The position numbers and the translations under genes were made by a program. A stretch of DNA of 64,000 bases, from NCBI GenBank assembly GCA_963763305.1, contig CAVXNP010000001.1, positions 2,542,001 to 2,606,000 on the forward strand, given 5' to 3'. The notes beneath the pieces are model-generated. The model ran no database searches. It saw only the letters and a program-made list of their open reading frames with translations, and was not told where the DNA came from. Numbering within the stretch: the first letter of the stretch is position 1; every line of letters starts with the position of its first letter. Source of the DNA: CAVXNP01 sp963763305. GTDB lineage: Bacteria; Pseudomonadota; Gammaproteobacteria; Xanthomonadales; Rhodanobacteraceae. Below are positions 28,037 to 38,316 of the stretch, piece after piece.

Positions 28037-28441
28037 GTACGTCGGTGGTGCCATGTAGGGCCGGACCGCCCCCCCCATGCGCGGCCCGCGGCCGCATGTG
28101 TGAATGTGAAGAGGTTTGTCTCGTGCAAACCCTGCCAGGGCAAATGCCGGATCTTGACCGCTGCCCGGATGTGGCGGACGCAAGAGTCGCGCGCTCGGCG
28201 CCGCGATCGGTGATTGAACTGGGCTAGAAGGCATCTCCCGAAGCGGCCGCAGTGAGCGCGAGGGCATCGGTTCAGAGACTCCATGCGGACTCCTGGCCGG
28301 CCCGTGGGCACGACATCCACGGCGGCCATCGGGTGCGGCAGCTCCCGGCGTCGTCATCAGGCCACGACCGGAGGCAACCTACGCTAGCCGCTGGCCCGTC
28401 GTGGGCCGCCGAGCTTCGCCCCGCCGAGGGAACGTGCATAC
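28037..28441 (+). other. intergenic region, nothing identified
   Basis: About 405 bases between the sapC-like terminator and the glycosyltransferase start. It includes a short C8 run and several GC-rich partial dyads but no recognisable gene, RNA or repeat. The promoter of the glycosyltransferase gene should lie here. Confidence 0.45.
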
Positions 28442-30025
28442 ATGGGCCTGTATCCGCTTCGATACCGCTATTGGCTGGCCGTGGCGCTGCTGCTGCCGTC
28501 GGTGTTTTTCCTGCAGCCGGTGCCCATCGACGAGACGCGCTACCTCGGGGTCGCCTGGAACATGCACCTTGGCGGGCAGTGGCTGGTCCCCTGGGTCGAC
28601 GGTGCGCCTTATCCGGACAAGCCGCCGCTGTTGTTCTGGCTGATCAACCTGGCCTGGGCGGTGACGGGCGTGCACGCCTGGACGGCGCGTCTGGTCGAGG
28701 TGCTGGTGGTGCTGGCCACGTTGCCGTGGCTGGGCGCGCTGGCCGGCCGGCTCGGCGCAGAGCCGGAGGCGGCGCGGGCGGCTCAGTGGCTGTGGCTCGG
28801 CTGTGCGGCGAGCGCTACGTTCAGCGGCGCGGTGATGTTCGACATGCCGTTGACGCTGACCACGCTGATCGCCTGGCGAGCGAGCTGCGGCCTGCTCGGA
28901 CCGCGTTGGGGTGGAGCGCTGCTGGGCCTGGCCGCGGCCCTGGGAGCGGGGGTCCTGATCAAGGGGCCGGTCGCGGTGCTGCTGGGTGGGCTGCCCGCAC
29001 TGTTCGGTCCGCTCTGGCTGCCCGGGGCCAGGGCGCGCCCGGGGATGCTCTACCTGCGCCTGATCGTGGCGTTGGCGGGTGCCGTGATGGTGGCACTGTC
29101 CTGGGCGATCCCTGCGGCGGCGGCCGGTGGTCCGGCCTACGCCGATGCCATCTTCCTGCGTCAGACGGTCAATCGTGTGGTGACCAGTTTCGCGCATGAC
29201 CGGCCGTGGTGGTGGTACCTGGGCATCCTTCCGCTGATGGTCCTGCCCTGGTGGCCAGGCATCGGCCGGGGCGAGCGCCAGCGCAGGCCAGGCAACGGCA
29301 TCAGCCTTCCGGATCGCTTCTTGCTGGTCAGCTTCGTGCCGGGCCTGCTGGCGTTCAGCCTGATCAGTGGCAAGCAGCCGCATTACCTGCTTCCGTTGTT
29401 GCCGGCGCTGGCCCTGGCCGCCGGCGTGCGGCTGGCTGACCGGCGCTGGCGCGTGGTGGCATGGCGCGTCGGGCTGGTGCTGGTGGCGATCGGTATGGCA
29501 CTCGCCATCGGGCTAGGCCGCCTGGCACCGCCGGAGCGGCTGCTGCCAACCGTGCTTTGTGCCGCGCCGGTGGCACTGCTGGGGCTGGGCCTGCTGGGGG
29601 CGTGGCGGCGCCCGCTGCCGGTGCATCTGGCTGCGCTGGGCATGCTGGCGACACTTGGGCTGGCCAAGCTGGCCTTCGTGGTGAGCGTGGGGCCGCGCTA
29701 CGACGTGCGCTCGATCTCGGCACGGATTGCACAGGCCCAGCAGGCGGGGGTGCCGCTGTTGCACGCCGGGCGGACGCGTGGACTGTTCACCTTTGCCGGT
29801 CGCCTGCGCTCGCCGTTGCCGGAGGTCCGTGACCGGACCGCGGTGTTGGCCTGGGCGGATGCACACCCGGACGGGTGGGTCATCGCCAACGACAGTGAGT
29901 TCGACTTCACCGCGGCGCCGCTGTATGGGCAGCCCTATCTGAATCGCCAGCTCTCGATCTGGCGCGCCGGTTCCTTGATGCACCCGGCTGCGGAGCGACA
30001 AACGACCATCGCCGAGCGACGTTGA
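28442..30025 (+). CDS. ArnT/PMT-type polytopic glycosyltransferase
   Basis: A 527-residue inner-membrane enzyme of the GT-C fold (dolichyl-phosphate-mannose or aminoarabinose transferase type), which moves a sugar from a polyprenyl-phosphate carrier to a lipid or protein. The catalytic acidic loop is near the N-terminus in VPIDETRYLGVAWNM, followed by PYPDKPPLLFWLI, both diagnostic of the ArnT group. About 11-12 hydrophobic segments are seen, then a C-terminal soluble domain (about 430-527). Lipid A 4-amino-4-deoxyarabinose addition is one possibility, but no arn genes are adjacent, so the donor is unknown. Confidence 0.83.
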   Translation: MGLYPLRYRYWLAVALLLPSVFFLQPVPIDETRYLGVAWNMHLGGQWLVPWVDGAPYPDKPPLLFWLINLAWAVTGVHAWTARLVEVLVVLATLPWLGALAGRLGAEPEAARAAQWLWLGCAASATFSGAVMFDMPLTLTTLIAWRASCGLLGPRWGGALLGLAAALGAGVLIKGPVAVLLGGLPALFGPLWLPGARARPGMLYLRLIVALAGAVMVALSWAIPAAAAGGPAYADAIFLRQTVNRVVTSFAHDRPWWWYLGILPLMVLPWWPGIGRGERQRRPGNGISLPDRFLLVSFVPGLLAFSLISGKQPHYLLPLLPALALAAGVRLADRRWRVVAWRVGLVLVAIGMALAIGLGRLAPPERLLPTVLCAAPVALLGLGLLGAWRRPLPVHLAALGMLATLGLAKLAFVVSVGPRYDVRSISARIAQAQQAGVPLLHAGRTRGLFTFAGRLRSPLPEVRDRTAVLAWADAHPDGWVIANDSEFDFTAAPLYGQPYLNRQLSIWRAGSLMHPAAERQTTIAERR

Positions 30026-30255
30026 AGCACGGTGCGGTAGGGCTCGGCCCGTGTACGCCTGGCGTTGCGCGGCCAGCGATCGCGTGCGCATGCGTGCCAG
30101 CGGAACCGGTCCGCCCGGCAGCCGCTGGCGGTGGCAATGGCGGCTTCAGGGGCGGTGGAGCGGGTTGCTCGCACATGCGTGTCGGGCCAGCCAGGCGACC
30201 ACCTACGGTACCTGGCCGGACTGGCGGCCGGATCACGGGCCAGCTTGCGGCCCTG

Positions 30256-30729
30256 TCAGCGAACCGGCTTGGCCAGCCGTAGAAGGTCGGTGGTAAACCC
30301 CTCCCTCTCGTACAATGCCCGCGCGCGCTCGTTGCCGGGAAAAACGCCCAGGGTCAGCAGGGCGCAGCGGTGTTCGCGGGCCCAGGTTTCGGCATGTGCC
30401 AGCAGCGCCTTGCCTACGCCGCGGCCTTCGTAGGGCTTGGCCACGGCCAGATCGGATACGTGGCAGTTGGTGCGCCCGGTGAAGAAGTCCTGGGTCTTCT
30501 GCAGGTGCATGAAGCCCACGCGCTCGCCGTCCCCTTCCTCGGCCACGAACAGGAAGCTGTTTGCCGGTTGCTCGTCCAGATGGCGGGCCAGGTCCTTGCG
30601 AATGCCATCGATGCACTCGTGACGCTTGCGCCACGGCGGCAGCGGGAAGTCGACGAAACGGGAAGCCTGCTCGAGGATGAACTCGTCGTCGTCTTCGGCC
30701 ATGCGTATCAGGTAGCTGGCATCACTCAT
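30256..30729 (-). CDS. GNAT family N-acetyltransferase
   Basis: 157 residues with the acetyl-CoA-binding signature of the GNAT fold: ISDLAVAKPYEGRGVGKALLAHAETWA reads here as VSDLAVAKPYEGRGVGKALL (about 95-115), followed by NERARALYEREGF. The N-terminal DASYLIRMAEDDDEFI resembles RimI-like or aminoglycoside-type acetyltransferases, but the substrate is unknown. It lies last in a minus-strand run after DUF302 and otsA. Confidence 0.82.
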   Translation of the reverse strand: MSDASYLIRMAEDDDEFILEQASRFVDFPLPPWRKRHECIDGIRKDLARHLDEQPANSFLFVAEEGDGERVGFMHLQKTQDFFTGRTNCHVSDLAVAKPYEGRGVGKALLAHAETWAREHRCALLTLGVFPGNERARALYEREGFTTDLLRLAKPVR

Positions 30730-30801
30730 GCGCGTGATCTGCTCGGTGGAGTTGTTGCTTTCTACACCCTGCTCAGGGGCGCGGGAAGCGCCGGGGCCTG
30801 C

Positions 30802-31188
30802 TCAGACGGCATCGTCGATGATGGCGTGCATGGCGCGCTCCACCTCACCGGCCATGCCGGCGACCGCCGGATCGGTCGACACCAGCGCCAGGATGTCTTG
30901 CGGCGGAATCATGCCGATGCAGGTCTGGCCACCCTGCTGATAGACCGATACACGGCAGGGAAGGGCCATGTTCAGGGCCATGTCGGCGCCGAGCGCCTCG
31001 CTGGCCTGGCGTGGGTTGCACACCTCCAGCACGCGGCACTCGGCCGCCAGCGGGAAGCCCTTGGTGGCCAGCGTCTGGCGGAAATCGTAGGTGTGCAGCA
31101 CGCCGAAGCCGTGCCGTTGCACCGCCGCCTCGAGGTCCTGCACGGCCTGCTCGACCGGCTTGCTGGTGTGCTTGACATAGAGGCTCAC
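30802..31188 (-). CDS. DUF302 domain protein
   Basis: 128 residues covering a single DUF302 domain: YDFRQTLATKGFPLAAECRVLEVCNPRQASEAL and the following MALNMALPCRVSVYQQGG are family hallmarks. The start is a GTG preceded by GGAGAATCCC on the minus strand. No signal peptide is seen. The function is unknown; homologues occur with stress and metal genes. It follows otsA by 24 bases and is likely co-transcribed. Confidence 0.83.
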   Translation of the reverse strand: MSLYVKHTSKPVEQAVQDLEAAVQRHGFGVLHTYDFRQTLATKGFPLAAECRVLEVCNPRQASEALGADMALNMALPCRVSVYQQGGQTCIGMIPPQDILALVSTDPAVAGMAGEVERAMHAIIDDAV

Positions 31189-31212
31189 GGGATTCTCCAG
31201 GGCAGTAAGGGA

Positions 31213-32592
31213 TCAGGCCAGTGCGGTGAGGAAGTCGTTGCGCCAGGTGGTGATGTCGTGTCGTTCGAGCACGTCCATCATCGAGCGCCAGCGGGCGCGT
31301 CGTTCGCGCAGCGGCATTTTCAGCGCGCGTTCCAGCGCATCGGCCACTTCCACCGTGTCCGATGGATTGACCAGCAGCGCCTCGGTCAGCTCCTGCGCGG
31401 CGCCGGCGAAGCGAGACAGCACCAGTACGCCGGGATCGGCCGGATCCTGGCAGGCGACATACTCCTTGGCCACCAGGTTCATGCCGTCACGCAGCGGTGT
31501 GACCAGACCCACCCGTGCGGCGCGGTAGTAGCCGGCCAGCAGCTCGTGCGGGAACGACTGGTTGACGTAGCGGATCGGCACCCAGTCCGGCGCGGCGTAC
31601 TTGCCGTTGATGTGGCCTGCGGCGCGCTCCAGCTCGCGCCGGATCTGCCGGTATTCCGGCACCGAGCTGCGCGAGGGCGGCGCGATCTGCAGAAAGATCA
31701 CCGAGCGGTGGTGCCCCGACGAGCGGTCGAGCAGTTCGGCGTAGGCGTCGAACCGCTGGGCCAGGCCCTTGGAGTAGTCCAGGCGGTCCACGCCGATGAT
31801 CAGGTCGCGCCCCTTCAGGCTGTCGCGCAACTGGCGCACCTCCTCGAGCTTGTCGGACTCGCGGGCAGTCCTGGCTGCCAGCGCGGTGTCGATGCTGATC
31901 GGGAATACGCCAGCCCGGAACAAGCGGCCGTTGGCCGCGCGAAGCCGCCCGCCGGGACGCATCGCGCCGCCGATCTCGTGCAGGAAATATTCCTCCAGCG
32001 CGCGAAGATCGCGTGCGGTGTGCAGGCCGACCAGATCGTAGCTGGCCAGGGTCTCCAGCAACTGCCGGTGTTGCGGCAGCGCGATCAGAAGCGCGGCGGC
32101 CGGCAGCGGCGTGTGCAGGAAGAACCCGATCCGGTTGCGCACCCCGCGTTCGCGCAGCATGGCCGCCAGCGGTATCAGGTGGTAGTCATGCACCCAGACG
32201 GTGTCGTCCGGCTCCAGCAGCGTGGCGAGTTGGTCGGCGAATACGGTATTGACCCGCAGATAGCCTTCCAGATGGCTGCGACGGTAATCGACCAGGTCCG
32301 GCCGGTAGTGGAACAGCGGCCATAGCGCACTGTTGGCAAAGCCGGCGTAAAAGCTGTCGTGGTCGGCTTTCGACAGGTCCACCGTGACGTAGTCGATCGG
32401 TCCGTCGGAAACGTGGTGAAGCTCCGAGGCGGTGGTGCTGGTGCACTTGCCGCTCCAGCCGAACCAGACGCCTCCGCGCTCCTGCAGCGCTGCGCGCATG
32501 GCCGACGCCAGTCCGCCGGTGGCCGTCTGTTGCGGCAACGCCACCCGGTTCGAGACCACCACCAGGCGGCCGGGCCTCTTGTTTCGGGTCAT
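31213..32592 (-). CDS. otsA: alpha,alpha-trehalose-phosphate synthase (UDP-forming)
   Basis: GT20 glycosyltransferase making trehalose-6-phosphate from UDP-glucose and glucose-6-phosphate. It has 459 residues. Signatures: RLVVVSNRVALP at the N-terminus, WFGWSGK, the catalytic region WVHDYHLIPLAAMLR, GVDRLDYSKGL, and GMNLVAKEYVACQ near the C-terminus. otsB lies 84 bases upstream in the same direction, so the pair makes trehalose as an osmo- and stress-protectant. Confidence 0.95.
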   Translation of the reverse strand: MTRNKRPGRLVVVSNRVALPQQTATGGLASAMRAALQERGGVWFGWSGKCTSTTASELHHVSDGPIDYVTVDLSKADHDSFYAGFANSALWPLFHYRPDLVDYRRSHLEGYLRVNTVFADQLATLLEPDDTVWVHDYHLIPLAAMLRERGVRNRIGFFLHTPLPAAALLIALPQHRQLLETLASYDLVGLHTARDLRALEEYFLHEIGGAMRPGGRLRAANGRLFRAGVFPISIDTALAARTARESDKLEEVRQLRDSLKGRDLIIGVDRLDYSKGLAQRFDAYAELLDRSSGHHRSVIFLQIAPPSRSSVPEYRQIRRELERAAGHINGKYAAPDWVPIRYVNQSFPHELLAGYYRAARVGLVTPLRDGMNLVAKEYVACQDPADPGVLVLSRFAGAAQELTEALLVNPSDTVEVADALERALKMPLRERRARWRSMMDVLERHDITTWRNDFLTALA

Positions 32593-32676
32593 GCGATGAC
32601 CACCGCGCCGCAGGCTTGAAGGGGGTATTGCCGCTTTCCATTCCGGCGGCAGGTTCGCCAGACCGAGCCAGGCAGG

Positions 32677-33528
32677 CTACGGGCGGCCCGGGTCGCGCAC
32701 TTCGGAGTGCTCGGCATGGGTCGAAACTCCTTGGGGTTGTTGCATCGCGTCCTTCACGCGCGTCAACCAAGCATGTACGGCGTCAGGACTAGGCAGCGTG
32801 AATTGGGCCAGCGTTGGCTCGCGTGAACCCACCCGTACGCTGACTCCGTTTTCCAGGTTGGCGGTGGCGAAGGCGTGCTCGTCGGTGAGGTCGTCGCCCA
32901 CGTATATCGGCGTTCGGCCAGCGAACGGCGGCAGCTCCAGCAGTTCGGCCACGACCCGGCCCTTGTCCATTCCGGCCGGCTTGATCTCTACCACCAGGTT
33001 GCCCGGTTGCAGTTCGTAACCGGGCAGCTCGCCGATCAACGCCTCGGCCGCGCGTTGCAGGGCCGGCATCTGCCAGGGTACGCGGCGGCAGTGCAGCGCC
33101 ACCGCATGGCGCTTGTCCTCCAGCTGCACGCCCTGCAACTGTTCGGCCAGATGCCGCGCCTTCCGATGCATGGCCTGGGCCTGGGTGGGGTCCGGCTCGA
33201 TCCGGCGTTGCCGGCCGTCATCGCGGCGCAGCTCCAGCCCGTGCAGCCCGGCCATGGTCCATCCGGGCATCGCGAACAGCCGGCCCAGACTGTCCAGGTG
33301 GCGGCCGCTGACCAGTGCCAGGGCACCCTCCAGACGTGCATGCAGGTCGCTCAGCAGGTCGTGCAGCGTCGGCGGTACCACCAGCGCCTCCGGGTCGTCC
33401 CCGAAATCGAGCAGGCAGCCGTCCACGTCCAGGAACAGCGCCCATCGGTCATCGGGGCGAGGCAGGGGGGGCGCGGGCAAGGCAGCCGGCGCGGCGGCGT
33501 GGGAGGGTGGCGTGAGTGGATCGGACAT
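32677..33528 (-). CDS. otsB: trehalose-6-phosphate phosphatase
   Basis: HAD-superfamily phosphatase of 283 residues that dephosphorylates trehalose-6-phosphate. The HAD nucleophile motif is LFLDVDGCLLDFG (about residues 31-43), then LALVSGRHLDSL, and the C-terminal metal site VGDDLTDEHAF. The ATG at 33528 is chosen because the long upstream open frame has no similarity and overlaps plsC. It lies between plsC and otsA on the same strand. Confidence 0.94.
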   Translation of the reverse strand: MSDPLTPPSHAAAPAALPAPPLPRPDDRWALFLDVDGCLLDFGDDPEALVVPPTLHDLLSDLHARLEGALALVSGRHLDSLGRLFAMPGWTMAGLHGLELRRDDGRQRRIEPDPTQAQAMHRKARHLAEQLQGVQLEDKRHAVALHCRRVPWQMPALQRAAEALIGELPGYELQPGNLVVEIKPAGMDKGRVVAELLELPPFAGRTPIYVGDDLTDEHAFATANLENGVSVRVGSREPTLAQFTLPSPDAVHAWLTRVKDAMQQPQGVSTHAEHSEVRDPGRP

Positions 33529-33593
33529 CCCGCCGATCTTAGCGTCCGGGCTGTGAAGGCGGGCTTGCGGTCGAGCGCCCGTGGCGCCAGCGG

Positions 33594-34382
33594 TTATTGC
33601 GCAGGGCTCCCGACGGCAGGCGGCCGGGGCTGGGCCAGCAGGGCGGTCACGGCCGCACGTGCCTGTTCGGCTAGGGCATGCCGGTCCCCGGCGCGCAGAT
33701 CGGCGGTGCCGATCGGTGCGCCCAACCGCACCGTGATGGTTCCGGGACGAACCCGGAAACCCGCCGCCGGCAACACGTCGCCGCTGGCGTGGATGGCGAC
33801 CGGCACGATCGCCGCCTTCGAGGCGATGGCCACCTGGAATGGGCCGCCCTTGAACGGGCCCACCCGACCGCTTCGGCTGCGCGTGCCTTCGGGAAAGGCG
33901 CACAACGTGGCGCCTGCCTGCACTTGCCGTACCGCCTGGTGCAAACGCAGGGCCGCGCTGCGGGCGCGACCTCGCTCGACGAACACCATGCCCATGGCGC
34001 GCGCGTACCGGCCCACCAGAGGCACCCGTGCCAGCTCCTGCTTCAGCACGAAGCGCAGCGGCACCGGTACCGCGCGGAACAACACGCAGACGTCGATCAT
34101 TGACTGGTGATTGGCCACCAGCACGTGCGGTTTCGACCAGTCGATCTGCTGTGCGCCCTCGATGCGCAGGCGCACGCCTGCGCCGTGCAGCAGGCCCGGC
34201 GCCCAGAGTCGCGAGGCCATGCGCAGCGGCCAGTGGCAACTACCATTAAGTAGGCGCAACAACAGCGCCGGACCGATCAGGCTGGCGGTCCATGCCACGG
34301 TGAACAGCAGTTGCAGCGCGTTCAACAGGGTCCAGCCGACCCGGCGTGGCATGCCTGAGGCCTGTACGACGGTGGTGTTCAT
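33594..34382 (-). CDS. 1-acyl-sn-glycerol-3-phosphate acyltransferase (PlsC type)
   Basis: Membrane acyltransferase of 262 residues that makes phosphatidic acid. The catalytic motif appears as NHQSMID (about residues 91-97, in place of the commoner NHxxxxD form with the same H-D spacing), followed by the glycerol-phosphate-binding FPEGTRSRSG (about 164-173) and VPVAIHASG. An N-terminal hydrophobic helix anchors it (about 18-45). It precedes otsB by 65 bases on the same strand. Confidence 0.9.
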   Translation of the reverse strand: MNTTVVQASGMPRRVGWTLLNALQLLFTVAWTASLIGPALLLRLLNGSCHWPLRMASRLWAPGLLHGAGVRLRIEGAQQIDWSKPHVLVANHQSMIDVCVLFRAVPVPLRFVLKQELARVPLVGRYARAMGMVFVERGRARSAALRLHQAVRQVQAGATLCAFPEGTRSRSGRVGPFKGGPFQVAIASKAAIVPVAIHASGDVLPAAGFRVRPGTITVRLGAPIGTADLRAGDRHALAEQARAAVTALLAQPRPPAVGSPAQ

Positions 34383-34543
34383 GTGGCGCTTCCCTGCGAA
34401 CGGTGGGGCGGTTTGAGTAAAGCGCGATCATAGGTTCCGTTGGCCCGTCCGGCCAGTGTGAGCGACGACCATGATGCGGTGAGGCAAAACGCCGCGGCCC
34501 CCGGCGAGCGGCCTTGCGCAGCGGGAGCCAAGCCGGGCACGGC

Positions 34544-34569
34544 CTTGAAGCATCCCCGCCAGCCCCTAT
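34544..34569 (+). promoter_or_regulatory. sigma-32 (heat-shock) promoter of clpB
   Basis: CTTGAA (34544-34549), 13 bases, then CCCCTAT (34563-34569). This closely matches the RpoH consensus CTTGAA-N12-14-CCCCAT. It lies about 50 bases before the clpB start, which suits a heat-shock chaperone gene. Confidence 0.82.
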
Positions 34570-34619
34570 GTCGTGCTCATTGCGGCTCGTGCCGCCCGTT
34601 GTTCCCGGAGAGACGCCCC

Positions 34620-37211
<2,592 letters not shown>

Positions 37212-37223
37212 TCGGATGCGGGC

Positions 37224-37263
37224 GTAGCTCGGACGTAGCTCGGGCGTAGGGTGGGCGTAGGTG
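37224..37263 (+). repeat. short direct repeats with GCGTAG core
   Basis: Immediately after clpB, about five tandem 10-11-base units (GGGCGTAGCTC, GGACGTAGCTC, GGGCGTAGGGT, GGGCGTAGGT) run into the left palindrome of the larger array. They look like slippage products of the palindrome edge. Confidence 0.7.
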
Positions 37264-37264
37264 G

Positions 37265-38316
37265 GCGTAGGGTGGGCTTCAGCCCACCAGGGCCAACGGA
37301 GCAGAAAAGCGGGAAGGCGAAAAAGCCGGTGGGCTGAAGCCCACCCTACGCAAGCCCGGCCAAAAAGGCCCGCCGTGCGGCGGGCCCTTGTCGCTGCCTC
37401 ATCGCGCTGGTGCTTACCCGTTGTACGCCACGGTGCCGTAGTAGTACGCGCCGGAGAAGCCCAACGGCGAGGAGTCGGTACGGCAGGATCCCCCCGAATT
37501 TGTTGGCGCTGTTGTTTCTCCGCAGAAGGTCGTGAGGCCGTTGGCGTCCCCCGGTCGTTCCAGCGGGCGTAGGGTGGGCCTTCAGCCCACCAGGGCCAAC
37601 GGAGCAGAAAAGCGGAAAGGCGAAAAAGCCGGTGGGCTGAAGCCCACCCTACGCAAGCCCGGCCAAAAAGGCCCGCCGTGCGGCGGGCCCTTGTCGCTGC
37701 CTCATCGCGCTGGCGCTTACCCGTTGTACGCCACGGTGCCGTAGTAGTACGCGCTGGAGAAGCCGAGCGGCGAGGAGTCGGTACGGCAGGATCCCCCCGA
37801 AATTGCTGGCGCTGTTGTTTCTCCGCAGAAGGTCGTGAGGCCGTTGGCGTCCCCCGGTCGTTCCAGCGGGCGTAGGGTGGGCTTCAGCCCACCAGGGCCA
37901 ACGGAGCAGAAAAGCGGAAAGGCGAAAAAGCCGGTGGGCTGAAGCCCACCCTACGCAAGCCCGGCCAAAAAGGCCCGCCGTGCGGCGGGCCCTAGTTGCT
38001 GCCTCATCGCGCTGGCGCTTACCAGTTGTACGCCACGGTGCCGTAGTAGTACGCGCCGGAGAAGCCGAACGGCGAGGAGTCGGTACGGCAGGATCCCCCC
38101 GAATTTGTTGGCGCTATTGTTCTTCTCCGGTCGTGAGGCCGTGGGCGTCCCCCGGTCGTTCCAGCGGGCGTAGGGTGGGCTTCAGCCCACCAGGGCCAAC
38201 GGAGCAGAAAAGCGGAAAGGCGAAAAAGCCGGTGGGCTGAAGCCCACCCTACGCAAGCCCGGCCAAAAAGGCCCGCCGTGCGGCGGGCCCTAGTTGCTGC
38301 CTCATCGCGCTGGCGC
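37265..38316 (-). repeat. four tandem ~300-bp units of palindromes, terminator and TonB-receptor 3' end
   Basis: Each unit contains an inverted pair of palindromes (GGTGGGCTGAAGCCCACC core and its complement, about 60 bases apart), then on the minus strand a terminator, then a copy of the last 130 or so bases of the adjacent TonB-receptor gene. The terminators begin at 37362, 37665, 37967 and 38265, giving periods of 303, 302 and 298. The three outer tails encode GAYYYGTVAYN-type endings with stop, but inside they share small deletions that destroy the frame (GAGGAGTCGG against GAGGAGTTCGGG in the gene), so they are decayed copies. The fourth unit is joined to the intact gene. Confidence 0.88.
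38265..38289 (-). terminator. rho-independent terminator of the TonB-receptor gene
   Basis: On the minus strand: GGCCCGCCG, loop CA, CGGCGGGCC, then five T's. It lies 27 bases after the receptor stop. Identical hairpins recur at about 37967, 37665 and 37362 as part of the tandem array. Confidence 0.85.

Noticed and set aside
28037..28441. Riboswitch or small RNA upstream of the glycosyltransferase gene
   Set aside because: Length invites one, but I found no matching conserved core or convincing set of paired elements.
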